A DNA stretch of 64,000 bases from Siphonodentalium dalli (lineage: Eukaryota; Mollusca; Scaphopoda; Gadilida; Siphonodentaliidae). Below, piece after piece: positions 45,162-54,852 of this stretch. A program made the position numbers and the translations under genes. Location: assembly GCA_032622095.1 (NCBI GenBank), contig CP136068.1, positions 52,818,443-52,882,442 on the forward strand, written 5' to 3'. Under the pieces are notes generated by a model. The model was given only the letters and a program-made list of their open reading frames with translations, did no database searches and had not been told where the DNA came from. How positions within the stretch are numbered: position 1 is the first letter of the stretch; every line of letters begins with the position of its first letter.

Positions 45162-45295
45162 CCGGGTCTTTTGTGGCACTTACGCTGCTGGGAAAGCCTT
45201 CACATTCTACAACGCCATCAAATCGTCACTCCATTCACTTATCATCATCATTAACTGCTGAGCCTACTAAGGTCACGAGTCCACTGCCTGTAGAT
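45162..45295 (+). CDS. ARHGEF12: ARHGEF11/12-type RhoGEF, PDZ exon 4 plus linker
   Basis: This 134-nt exon has acceptor TCTCGTTTCAG and donor GAT|GTAAGT. Joined to the single base from exon 3, it begins SGSFVALTLLG, the last beta strand of the PDZ domain. It continues into a Ser/Thr/Pro-rich linker (KPSHSTTPSNRHSIH, then SSSLTAEPTKVTSPLPVD). LIK-SGSFVALT across the exon junction is the expected family sequence, so exons 3 and 4 are directly consecutive despite a 31.7-kb intron. The exon ends in phase 0. The linker has several possible Ser/Thr-Pro phosphorylation sites (inference). Confidence 0.92.
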
Positions 45296-45659
45296 GTAAG
45301 TTGTTAACTAGATGTATTCAAGTCAACAATTGTGAGCACACATTCTTGATACAAAATGATTATACGTCGACTTTTTGAAGGAAAAATATAGAGTCGACTG
45401 GATTGACATTGTTTCTCAGTCTGGGTATCTCGGTGTCTAGCCGTACGTTCGGGCATGTATCTCAGCCATATGTTGTCATAACTGTTGATACGTTGGTTCA
45501 CCATGCTTTCAAAAGAGGGCCCATTGACGTTTACATTTTCCTTTCTAGAGTTATTTTTTGTTTATCGTGAAATATTGGATTTTGTAAATGGCTTTCAATG
45601 AAAAGTGAGTGATGTTCATATTTTCTTTTCCTGTACATTCTCCTTTGTTTATTTATCTT

Positions 45660-46290
45660 TGTTTTATGATCTTCGTCCATCTATCCTTCCATCTGTCTAT
45701 CCAGATTTAGGTACCTTAACTGTGAAATCAACTCCTCTTACAGTTTGTATCCAATTTACCTAAAACTTCAGGATATTGTTACTGCACATTTGCAATAATT
45801 ATTTTGTTGATGAAAAGTGTTTTTCATTTTAGAGTTATTGGCCCTTTCTTGACTTAGAAAATTTTGAGTGAATATGCACTTGGGTGCCTTACCTGTGAAA
45901 TCAACTTCTACAAATTGTATCCTATGTGCCTAGAACTTCAGGACATTGTAATGGCACATTGAAGATGTGCAACATATTTTGTGAAAATGCACTTTGTATC
46001 ATATTGGTGTAATCAACTCCTCCCTGCCACCTTTGTTGGGGGTCATTTGGTCAGCAACCTTTTATTTTAGTGGAGTTATCCCCCTTATTTGAATTAGAAA
46101 TTTTTCGTAACATGCAGAATTTTGTCCGAGCTTGTATTCCTGTGTTGTTTTTTTTCGAAAAACATATATGTTAATATGGCTACCCTTAATACCTGCCCAA
46201 TTGCACTGTGGGTGGGGGGGGGGGGGGGGGGGGGGAGTAGTCAGGAGTATCCTGAGTCCCACTGGACAGTCTCACCTCTAATTTAATATT
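45660..46290. repeat. GTCCG-linked interspersed repeat
   Basis: It contains two internal copies of a roughly 175-base unit with GTGAAATCAACT, TGTATCC and TAGAACTTCAGGACATTG-type text (about 45723 and 45894). It ends ATCCTGAGTCCCACTGGACA, GTCTCACCTCTAA, as at 15800-15840. A G run of about 26 lies at 46210-46235. Confidence 0.7.
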
Positions 46291-46792
46291 ATTTCATGAA
46301 ATACTCTTAAAAATGCTTAGTCCCCCATCAATTTCTTTGTCGCAAAGTGTTTGACGGGACCTATTATATCAAGGCGCCACTGTCAACACTATTATGGCTT
46401 CGGCTAGACAATAGTATATATCCCAACAGTGTAGTGCTAATTGATCAATTATATCAGGTGAAAAGCCGTTCTCAGATGTAATGCGACACTTATTTCTTAA
46501 TTTATTTTGCAACTATGAGTTGTGTATTATTCTATTCAGGGCTTATTAGAAGACATTTTACAACCGGTAAATAATAGCATTTGAGTCAGATTACAAATTT
46601 ATGATATCATATGAGATTGATATTTACCAAGTTTTTATTACCAAAAATATAATCTATTCTGTACATAGCTTTGTTAATGGTTTCTTTGAATGTCATAAAC
46701 GGTCAATATTAGCATGATAAGGTATACTAGTAGCTATTTTGCAGATTATTTGGGGAATGTTTAGTTTATAATTTTTAATATTATATATAGAG

Positions 46793-46935
46793 GATCTCCA
46801 ATGAGTTATGTTGGGATATAAGATTTTATGAAACGAGTTTGATAAATTTGATTCTCGAGTCGTAGACAAGTTGTGAATGAAATTTATCAAATGAGTTTCA
46901 TAAAATCTTATATCCCAACATAATGAGTTGAAGAT
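46793..46935. repeat. Foldback element with about 60-base arms
   Basis: TATGTTGGGATATAAGATTT and AAATCTTATATCCCAACATA are perfect inverted partners. The flanking TGATAAATTT pairs with AAATTTATCA. The centre is GATTCTCGAGTCGTAGACAAG. No target duplication was resolved. Confidence 0.85.
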
Positions 46936-47771
46936 CTTGTATAGCACATGAAAAAAGTTGAGCTTTATGCCTTTTTAACTAATCAAACTCTTTAAAAGAA
47001 GCTGAAAAATGCAGGCAAAATGCAAACATGTACAGCGTTTTCTGAGATACGACAGTATTGTGTGCTCTTGCTGGCGACGAAAAATATAGTCCCCCAATTT
47101 GGAATTTAACTTTAATGAATAAAGCAATAATTTTGCAATGTCTGGTGTTGGTGTAGAGCGGCTTTTTAAAATATTATTAATGGTAATTTTGTTGGCGTGA
47201 TGCCAAGTATCCCGGAAAGAACGCCCCTATTCATCACTAGTGAGAGATAAGGAAATATGTAATGGATTTTTTAATGATATAATAGGGGTTTCATGTGATG
47301 TAGTAAAATTTTGTGAAAAGCAATATCCATATTGTATAGGATAATGACTGAAATAATGTGCAGTTTGAAGCTATTACCTGGCTTAAACATGGCATTGTCC
47401 AAGCCGTCACTTCTGATCAGAATGGACTAACCCAAAAATCAGTCAAAACAGTAGAGTTGTTCCATGTGATAGGGCATTTCCACTTGCTTGTTGGCTGCAC
47501 AGATGTGACATCTTAACCCTTGTAAACTTAATGGACTGGCAGTACCCCATTGTTTTTTCCAATGGTTAACTGAACATGACATACCAATAATAAACTCCTT
47601 CTGCGATAGAGTTAACCTATATTCTCGTAATTTTGCTCTTACATTTCTGCAATTGTATTAAATTAATTATCACAGCCTTTATTTTATTTGGCGTAAAATG
47701 ACTGACTGGTGTACGCGATATGGCTAATCAGTGATTTGGCAATTTTGTAACTTGAGAAAGTTACTGAAGAA

Positions 47772-48744
47772 TAGGGTCCTGCGAATATTTGAATATGATC
47801 AAATCGAATAACGAATCAAATAGTGCTTACTATTCTCGAATCAAATCGAATCTCTAATAATGGCCAGAGGTAGCAATTTCTATAGAACATGCGATGTTTA
47901 AACCCGGTATGAATGGTAGATAAAATGTTGCTCACGCCATTTTATAAATCACACGTCTTAAGAATTATACCTTTTGGGGTGAAGGAGAAGATCACTCGAT
48001 CGTTTCGACCATCATGGGCGCAAAAAATCATGGGCGCTTTGCGCCCAACTACTCTCTATAATTATACCTTTTGAACCAAGAAAATTCAAACATTCTATGT
48101 ATTTGTTTGTTTAATAAATCTAAATTTGGTCTCTGTTTCGGAAATAAATGGCACGAAAACAAGGAAGCCGGAAATGTGCCCGAAACGAAAATTAATTAAA
48201 CTCCAACAAATTTTTATGTCTGTTCCGCTGAGTATTCCATGAATGCAATGTGGTTTTATATGCTTTTATTTTGAATACATTATTACATGTTCTACATTTA
48301 TAGACATTTGCCACTGAGTCTTTTACAAATGTTTACAATGAAAACTTTAAATTATGTCACAAAGAAATCCTTTTTTAATTTTGGAACTGAAGTTATACAC
48401 ATAATCCAAAACGGAAATCAGAATTATGATTAACAAGTTTCATATACGTGATTGTTTGAGGAAAGGTTGGAAGGTGGGCTTCATATACCACAAAGTGATC
48501 ATGTTTAGCGAGAATGAGGTTGGACACTAATGACCTGTGACCTCATATACTCCCGGGGAGATAATATTAAAGTAAAGTATCAATACCGGACACAATCCTT
48601 CCCGTTTTTGCCGATAACTGGTTCATTTTGACTGAAACATTGTAAAAAATAATTTCAGATATTCGCTAGATATTTGGCGCCGATTCTCAAATACTGTGGT
48701 CGAATCGAATATGATTACGAATATAGAATATTCGCTGGACCCTA
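47772..48744. mobile_element. hAT-type element, 973 bp, non-autonomous
   Basis: The ends TAGGGTCCTGCGAATATT and AATATTCGCTGGACCCTA are inverted repeats. Subterminal blocks of TCGAATCAAATCGAA type recur at both ends. A perfect 8-bp target duplication, CTGAAGAA, lies at 47764-47771 and 48745-48752. The interior contains a short TGGGCGC repeat around 48013-48045 and no transposase frame. Confidence 0.93.
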
Positions 48745-48899
48745 CTGAAGAACTACATTTTCGTGTATATTACTATATTAGTTTAGGTTTTGTCATTTGG
48801 GGTCACAACCTACCACAGAACTAGATTCGAGAAATGTCAATAGTTGAAAATTAAATGGCTGCATGAAACAAAATGCCTCCCAATTTGAAGTTATAAGTG

Positions 48900-48923
48900 C
48901 CCCCCCCCCCCCCCCCCCCCCCC
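48900..48923. repeat. C homopolymer, about 24 bases
   Basis: An uninterrupted C run between AGTG and TCATCATG. The length is uncertain for assembly reasons. Confidence 0.9.
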
Positions 48924-49243
48924 TCATCATGTTTCTAGTTATCAGTCAGAGTGCTACTATACAACTACATAAATATGTTATATGTTATGGAATCATCATG
49001 CAAGTCCTATAAGATGATATTGTTCGCAATGAAATATCTGTCTATTATAAAGTTGGATACCGAGTGTCCATATTAAAATAATGGATCGTTGTTTGTAGAA
49101 TAATGTACAATCTCAACAAGAACCTTTCATTATCCTATAAACTGGACACAGTTAACAATAGAGTGATGTGAATCTTCAAAAATAAGGTGATAAGGGCAAA
49201 TTATCTTCTCCGATTAATTTCTATAAATATATATCTGTTTCAG

Positions 49244-49324
49244 GCCGAGAAAGATCGGGAGTTAAAACAACAAAAGGTGCATACGTTGCGTGCTATGTAT
49301 GAGCAAGCATTTTATGACTATGAG
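49244..49324 (+). CDS. ARHGEF12: ARHGEF11/12-type RhoGEF, coiled-coil exon 5
   Basis: This 81-nt exon is phase 0 at both ends, with acceptor ATCTGTTTCAG and donor GAG|GTATGT. It encodes AEKDRELKQQKVHTLRAMYE, then QAFYDYE: charged, helical sequence with hydrophobic residues at heptad spacing. A QKV-x-x-L-R-x-M motif in this position, after the PDZ-proximal linker, is what I recall from vertebrate LARG. The skipping of this exon would keep the frame. The identity rests partly on its position between two certain exons and on its matching phase. Confidence 0.88.
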
Positions 49325-49426
49325 GTATGTGTAGGCATTTATGTTCTTTAAATTTATCAGTTAGAGTTCTTCGAAAATTTACAAAATCCTGAAATTCTGT
49401 TTGGTCTATAAAAGTGTGAGGGCTAG

Positions 49427-49626
49427 TTAACCCTTCCATGTCTGGAGCTTCCTGAAATTGCGAAAACACTGTGCCAATGCATTCTCTTATAGGGAGCCTC
49501 TTATAGGTAAGAGAATACATTGGACTAACAATATTTACCTTGACTTCTTAAGCCTTATATAAGAGAATGCACTGGCACAGGATCATTAATAATGCACCAG
49601 CACAGCTCCCATCATGAGAGTGTTTA
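49427..49626 (-). mobile_element. TTAA-MITE family A, hairpins degraded
   Basis: It starts TTAACCCTTCCATGTCTGGA and ends CATCATGAGAGTGTTTAA, with both TTAA sites. The first module has lost its inner stem (CTCTTATAGGGAGCCTCTTA) and the second keeps only the right arm. It is an aged copy. Confidence 0.83.
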
Positions 49627-50292
49627 AATATTAACCATATCTGGTCACTACTCTATGTTCCATATTGGGTTGAATTGCATCTTTTGACTATACAATTCAC
49701 AAATATGTTAAGTAATCAAAATGCAAATTGAATATTCACTCGGTGTTAACAAGAGTTCAATAAAATATAATCAAGGGTCTGTGTATGTTTTGAGAGATCC
49801 AGTCATAGATCTCGAGAACAATAATTATTATATTTTTCACATATATAAACACAACCACATTGGAAATCAGTAGAAATTCACATACCAGACGTGTGTTGTT
49901 TCATCATCTGACTTGTTTACAGCTGACCTCATACATTTATCTGAATATCTTATCAGCTGAATATGTTTCAAGTCATGGATTTTATGACATAAATTGCTGC
50001 TCGGGAAGCTCCTTGCTTCTGAACACTAACTTGCATTTTTTATTGTGTTATAAACTTATTGCATTATAAACAATGACCACATGGAGTATGTGATAGATTG
50101 TAATGTATTACACACCTCTTACTGGAAAACACCGTCCCTGCCCCACACCACTCTGCCTTGGCTCATGTCATCTTTTTTTGTTTCCACTGAAACCAGAATT
50201 TCAAATTAAAAGCATCATCATACATGACAAGAACAACAAATATCATGGAGTAAATTAAAAAAAAAAAAAAAAAATCATCAGTTGACAGATGT

Positions 50293-51358
50293 CAGTCTGG
50301 CATGTAATAAACACAGAACCACACATGTTACTGCCCATGTAATAAACACAGAACCATGTGTGTTACTGCCCATATAATAAACACAGAACCATGTGTGTTA
50401 CTGCCCATGTAATAAACACAGAACCATGTGTGTTACTGCTCATGTAATAAACACAGAACCACGTGTGTTACTGCCCATGTAATAAACACAGAACCATGTT
50501 TGTTACTGCCCATGTAATAAACACAGAACCATGTGTGTTACTGCCCGTGTAATAAACACAGAACCATGTGTTACTGCCCATGTAATAAACACAGAACCAT
50601 GTGTGTTACTGCCCATGTAATAAACAACGAACCACATGTGTTACTGCCCATGTAATAAACACAGAACCATGTGTGTTACTGCCCACAGAACCATGTTTGT
50701 TACTGCCCATGTAATAAACACAGAACCATGTGTGTTACTGCCCATGTAATAAACACAGAACCATGTGTGTTACTGCCCATGCAATAAACACAGAACCATA
50801 TGTGTTACTGCCCATGTAATAAACACAGAATCACACACATGTGTTACTGCCCATGTAATAAACACAGAACCACACACATGTGTTACTGCCCATGTAATAA
50901 ACACAGAACCACACACATGTGTTACTGCCCATGTAATAAACACAGAACCACACACATGTGTTACTGCCCATGTAATAAACACAGAACCACACACATGTGT
51001 TACTGCCCATGTAATAAACACAGAACCACGCACATGTGTTACTGCCCATGTAATAAACACAGAACCACACACATGTGTTACTGCCCATGTAATAAACACA
51101 GAACCACACACATGTGTTACTGCCCATGTAATAAACACAGAACCACACACATGTGTTACTGCCCATGTAATAAACACAGAACCACACACATGTGTTACTG
51201 CCCATGTAATAAACACAGAACCACACACATGTGTTACTGCCCATGTAATAAACACAGAACCACACACATGTGTTACTGCCCATGTAATAAACACAGAACC
51301 ACACACATGTGTTACTGCCCATGTAATAAACACAGAACCACACACATGTGTTACTGCT
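50293..51358. repeat. Minisatellite with 35-bp then 39-bp units
   Basis: About 15 copies of a 35-bp unit (ACACAGAACCATGTGTGTTA, CTGCCCATGTAATAA) occupy about 50293-50820. About 14 nearly identical copies of a 39-bp unit (ACACAGAACCACACACATGT, GTTACTGCCCATGTAATAA) occupy 50820-51358. Since 39 is divisible by three, the second part is open in several frames on both strands, giving long repetitive open frames (for example CVTAHVINTEPHT). These are artefacts of periodicity, not genes. Confidence 0.95.
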
Positions 51359-51411
51359 GGATAGTTTATGGCAACTGTGCAGTCCCAGAAGTGTATTAAA
51401 CATGCTATCCT

Positions 51412-51495
51412 TACACGATCCCACTCATGCCATCAATAGACAGCCAGGAACACACGATCCCACTCATGCCATCAATAGACAGCCAGGAACACACG
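51412..51495. repeat. Tandem duplication, 37-38-bp unit, 2 copies
   Basis: ACACGATCCCACTCATGCCA, TCAATAGACAGCCAGGA occurs twice in a row and is essentially identical, followed by a third partial ACACG. Confidence 0.9.
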
Positions 51496-51997
51496 TGAGC
51501 ATTATGTGTCTGTATTGCACTTGTTATTCATATGGGAGGTAACTGAACTCTGGAAGTGACAACATCTGCCCAGCTTTCAGAACACAGAACCTTAATTTAG
51601 CAAATATATCAGGAGCTATCATTTTGAGAAATGAAATAGACATATTTATCTATGTGCTGTTAAGTAAGAAGGTAATAGAATGATGAATTGGGTGTTAGTA
51701 TAGAAATAGTACTATCTCTGCTGAGTCTGCTCCAACTGTGAACTCAAGCTGATAAATTGTTCATATCAAGAAAACCTTGTTCCTTTACTTTGATAATGCT
51801 CCCATCACTGTATACAGACAAAATCATGTGGTGGGTTTACATTGTCATTTACACAAACTGCTCATTTGTCTTCTTCCTGTCCGCACTAGATTTTTTGAGT
51901 TATGGGTGCAAATGATCGCACCTGTTCATCCTATGGCTAAGTTCAATCGACCCTACAGAAATCTGTGGTATGTTGTTTTCATATAGCAAGAACAATT

Positions 51998-52110
51998 TAA
52001 TTCATAAATGGATTTTCCCAATCAGTTTCTAAAAGTATGCATTGGAAGTGTCTATTTTTCATTTGTAGGGATGTTCTCCAAATATTACCTGAAAACAGGC
52101 AGAGAAACAC
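51998..52110 (+). repeat. Fragment of TTAA-MITE family B
   Basis: AAATGGATTTTCCCAATCAG, AGTATGCATTGGAAGTGTCT and CATTTGTAGGGATGTTC follow the left half of family B. Both termini are missing. Confidence 0.65.
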
Positions 52111-52204
52111 ATCTAGCTGGGGCCATTATAAAAAATATGCTTTATTTGCAGTCACCTGACCTACTGACCTCAAAAACACCTACTTAAATTATTTTTCATC
52201 CTTC

Positions 52205-52410
52205 TTAACCCTTTCATGGCTGGAGCTTTCTGAAATTTTGCTTAAACCCTGTGCCCTATAGGGAGCCTCGCATATATAAGAGAATACATTGGCCTAACAA
52301 TATTTACCTTGACTTTGTAAGCCAGTGCATTCTCTTATATATGCGAGGCTCCCTATGGGAGACTCGCATATAATAGAATGCTGGCACAGGATCTTTAATG
52401 CTCCAGTTCA
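52205..52410 (-). mobile_element. TTAA-MITE family A, 3' end degraded
   Basis: It starts TTAACCCTTTCATGGCTGGA. The first module has lost its left arm; the second (about 52325-52380) is nearly complete but lacks a few bases in the right arm. The right terminal repeat is degraded after ATCTTTAATGCTCCAG. Confidence 0.82.
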
Positions 52411-52666
52411 ATACTTCAAACATATAGGTTGGTCTTTGCATATACATTTCCCAAAAATACTATTTCCTGCCTACCTACCCACATAAAAAAAACTTTGGGT
52501 ATGATGACTGAAAACTATTTTTAATAGTGTCCTAGTGTCCTGTCATTAAAGGATTTTCCTAGATACAATGTGATAACTGCACTGAACTCTTCATATATTC
52601 TTTAACAATGTGGTTACTGCTCTTTTTGAAGACAATTAATTGTAATTGTTGATCAACCTTTTACAG

Positions 52667-52789
52667 AAATTAAAAAAGAATTATATAAAGAACCAAACAG
52701 AGAAACTGCATACGTTACTCCTCGAGAAAGAGAAGACCGTTAAAACTTTGGAGAATCAACTAAAGAATTTGACTGGTACTCTTCCGGAG
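52667..52789 (+). CDS. ARHGEF12: ARHGEF11/12-type RhoGEF, coiled-coil exon 6
   Basis: This 123-nt exon is phase 0 at both ends, with acceptor CCTTTTACAG and donor GAG|GTAGGT. It encodes KLKKNYIKNQTEKLHTLLLE, KEKTVKTLENQLKNLTGTLPE. Leucines and other hydrophobics are spaced as heptads (L, Y, L, L, V, L, L), continuing the coiled coil of exon 5. The coil ends at the LTGTLPE segment. In the vertebrate family this region lies between PDZ and RGS-like domains; a role in oligomerisation is inference. Confidence 0.9.
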
Positions 52790-53021
52790 GTAGGTGACCG
52801 GTCACAGCTTAAGTCATTCTGATCCATTTGCTCCAATCCTTACCATTAGCAGCATGTTAAACACATGGCTCGTCCGAGCTTTGTTCTATATTATAGGAAT
52901 GATAATTACTGAGTGAGAAAGCATTCGGACACAGAACTGCCGAGTGCCAGATCACTCAGAAATTATCTGACTTGAAACACAGTTTTCGTCTCTGTATTAT
53001 TTGTTCGATTGTCCAGAGCCG

Positions 53022-53150
53022 GACAATAACTACATATTCTTAGGACAATAACTACATATTCTTAGGACAATAACAATGTAATCTTTGGACAATAACTATG
53101 TATTCTTAAGGACAAAAACTATGCATTATTTAATCAATAACTATGCATTC
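53022..53150. repeat. Short tandem repeat (GGACAATAACTACATATTCTT)
   Basis: Five to six copies of a 22-24 base unit (GGACAATAACTACATATTCT), increasingly diverged to the right (ATCAATAACTATGCATTC). Noncoding. Confidence 0.85.
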
Positions 53151-53366
53151 AGAAAAAGAAGAGCTCTGCTGTCTTACGATATGAGCTTGATGTTTTTCTA
53201 TAGACTGTCCATTCGGAGAAATAATGTGAAACAAATAACAAAGGGACGATGTATAATATCCAAGTTCAGATCTGAAAAAAGTTGCATCATTGCAATTTGA
53301 CTTGACACCCATGAGCCTACCATATATGCTTTCTCGGCCTATTAAACTTTGAACATGGGTGAAGTG

Positions 53367-53628
53367 TGATTTTGTATACTAAATGGATTCTCCCATTCAG
53401 TTATGAAAGTGTACATTAGAATCAGTTGAAACAGTTTATTATTCATATGGAGGGATGTTCAGGATATGTAAGCAGATGGACAAAAAGACAATATAAGTGT
53501 AGAAGGATTTCTATTACTTTGTGGGAAACATTCAGATAATAAGTTCAACAATCATTTGTTGAACTTAATATCTGAACATTTCCTAAAGGAACTACTTGTC
53601 AATGAGTATTTAGTATAGAAAGGGTTAA
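53367..53628 (+). mobile_element. TTAA-MITE family B
   Basis: The left end is degraded (TGTATACTAAATGGATTCTC) and the right end intact (TTTAGTATAGAAAGGGTTAA). It contains the central inverted pair ATAAGTTCAACAATCATTTG / TTGTTGAACTTAAT. The small insertion AGTTGAAACAGTTTATTATT is unique to this copy. Confidence 0.86.
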
Positions 53629-53754
53629 CATACAATCTTTTGGCCATCCATTTTGAGTCTTTAACAACCAATTTAATATCAAAATAAAATCATATAAAAT
53701 TGTATTTTAAACCATTACAGGTTTAAATGGGTTAATTTTGATTTTACTTCATAG

Positions 53755-53829
53755 GTTTCATCTTCGATGGCTTCGGTGTCGAGCAGTGACCCTGACCAGC
53801 CGCAGGATTTACCTGGAAATGTCTCGTGG
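53755..53829 (+). CDS. ARHGEF12: ARHGEF11/12-type RhoGEF, Ser-rich linker exon 7
   Basis: This 75-nt exon is phase 0 at both ends, with acceptor TTCATAG and donor TGG|GTAAGT. It encodes VSSSMASVSSSDPDQPQDLP, GNVSW: low-complexity, acidic/Ser-rich sequence with no fold. The support is the open frame, the phase match with both neighbours and good splice sites. The alternative acceptor ATTACAG at 53720 would add an in-frame stop (TTTAAATGG context), so 53755 is preferred. It could be skipped without shifting the frame. Confidence 0.8.
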
Positions 53830-53892
53830 GTAAGTAATGTATGTATCAGTTCATTCCATTTATCACTTATTAGTAGTGCTCATGTGCACGGC

Positions 53893-54170
53893 TTCATAGT
53901 ATCATTGAATGCACTCTTAACCCTTTGAGTGCCAGGGGCCGATCTCATCGGCCCTAAACCTACAAAATAAGTCTGTTAAAGAATATAAGAATAAATTATT
54001 AAAATTGTAAAAAATTGTACAGGGTATATGGGTTGATACAAAAATCGACCTGGCACTCAAAGGGTTAACTCAATGTAGAATATAATCAGAAATTCTCTGC
54101 TCAAGTCTTCATAATATCATTGAATGCACTCTTAACTTGATTTAGAATATAATCAGAAATTCTCTGCTCA
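53893..54170. repeat. Local tandem duplication (empty and filled insertion site)
   Basis: GCTTCATAGTATCATTGAAT, GCACTC-TTAA (53893-53920) and TAGAATATAATCAGAAATTC (54075) are repeated as CTTCATAATATCATTGAATG, CACTC-TTAA-CTTG (54107-54139), TAGAATATAATCAGAAATTC. The first copy carries the family C element at TTAA; the second does not. Confidence 0.92.
53917..54068 (-). mobile_element. TTAA-MITE family C, lacking the palindromic module
   Basis: The ends are TTAACCCTTTGAGTGCCAGG and CCTGGCACTCAAAGGGTTAA, perfect inverted repeats. Read in reverse, it follows the 24505-24746 copy closely but goes from ACCCTGT straight to ACAATTTTTTAC, without the palindrome and its T-rich flank. At 152 bp it is about 90 bp shorter. 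It is inserted in the first of two tandem copies of a local sequence, and the second copy keeps the empty TTAA at 54132-54135. Confidence 0.93.
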
Positions 54171-54396
54171 ACACTTCTATGATAGTCTTGTAACCATTGT
54201 GACAACTATTTTGATAATCACTGATTGCCATTCATTCACTTATAGGGTATTTCATCTAATCTTATTAGCTGATCGTTACTACAAATCAATGAGTGATTCT
54301 CTGCCTGCTGTCATATTTTCAAAACATTTCAACAGATGAAGAATGGACCGTTCTAATGTATACATTTGGAACTGAATACATTCATGAATAACAGGA

Positions 54397-54510
54397 TTAA
54401 CCCTTTCTATACTAATTGGATTCTCATATTCAGTCACAAATGTATACATCAGCAGGAGTCTTATTTATTGGAGGAAAATATTCTGATAACAAGTTCAACA
54501 AACAACCTAT
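54397..54510 (+). mobile_element. TTAA-MITE family B, 3'-truncated
   Basis: It starts TTAACCCTTTCTATACTAAT and shows GGATTCTCATATTCAGTCAC and AATATTCTGATAACAAGTTC, then diverges at about 54510. The middle is shortened. Confidence 0.75.
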
Positions 54511-54605
54511 GGCCATTCACAATGCTTCATGCTTTAAGGTGTAGTGTTATCTCAGTTATAGTCATCGTACCACATTAGTTTGATCTTTCCATCTTTATTA
54601 AAAAA

Positions 54606-54852
54606 TTAACCCTTCCATGAGCTTCTTGAAATTTTGTGCCAATGCATTCTCTTATATATACGAGTCTCCCATAGGGAGCCTTGCTTATATAAGAGAATAC
54701 ATTGGCCTAACAATATTTACCTTGACCTTGAAAGCCAGTGCATTCTCTTATATATGCGAGGCTCCCTATGGGAGACTCGCATATATAAGAGATTGCATTG
54801 GCACAGGATCTTTATTGCTGCACCAGCGCAGCTCCCGTCAAGAAAGGGTTAA
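54606..54852 (-). mobile_element. TTAA-MITE family A (double hairpin)
   Basis: The ends are TTAACCCTTCCATGAGCTTC and CCGTCAAGAAAGGGTTAA, with both TTAA sites present. The first module has two arm mismatches (ATATACGAG / CTTGCTTATATAAG); the second is almost perfect. Spacer: CCTAACAATATTTACCTTGA. Overlapping minus-free open frames here are by-products. Confidence 0.88.

Larger units (their letters stand above)
45296..49243 (+). other. Intron 4 of the RhoGEF gene (about 3.9 kb)
   Basis: It runs from GTAAGT to CTGTTTCAG. It holds a GTCCG-linked repeat, a foldback at 46793-46935, a hAT element (47772-48744) and G and C homopolymers. Nothing supported is seen at 46940-47760 except an isolated TTAACCCTTGTAAAC at 47514 with no partner end. 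Confidence 0.85.
49325..52666 (+). other. Intron 5 of the RhoGEF gene (about 3.3 kb)
   Basis: It runs from GTATGT to TTTTACAG. It contains a family A element, the 35/39-bp minisatellite, a 37-bp duplication, a B fragment and a second A element. Nothing supported is seen at 49630-50290 or 51500-51990. Confidence 0.85.
52790..53754 (+). other. Intron 6 of the RhoGEF gene (965 bp)
   Basis: It runs from GTAGGT to TTCATAG. It contains a short tandem repeat and a family B element ending about 125 bases before the acceptor. Nothing else was seen. Confidence 0.88.

Noticed and set aside
47514-47600. Isolated TTAACCCTTGTAAAC as a TTAA element
   Set aside because: No matching inverted end was found downstream, so a single terminus is not enough.
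50765-51424. Long open frames (191-199 codons) on both strands
   Set aside because: They are created by the 39-bp minisatellite, whose period is a multiple of three. The peptide is a pure 13-residue repeat with no domain.
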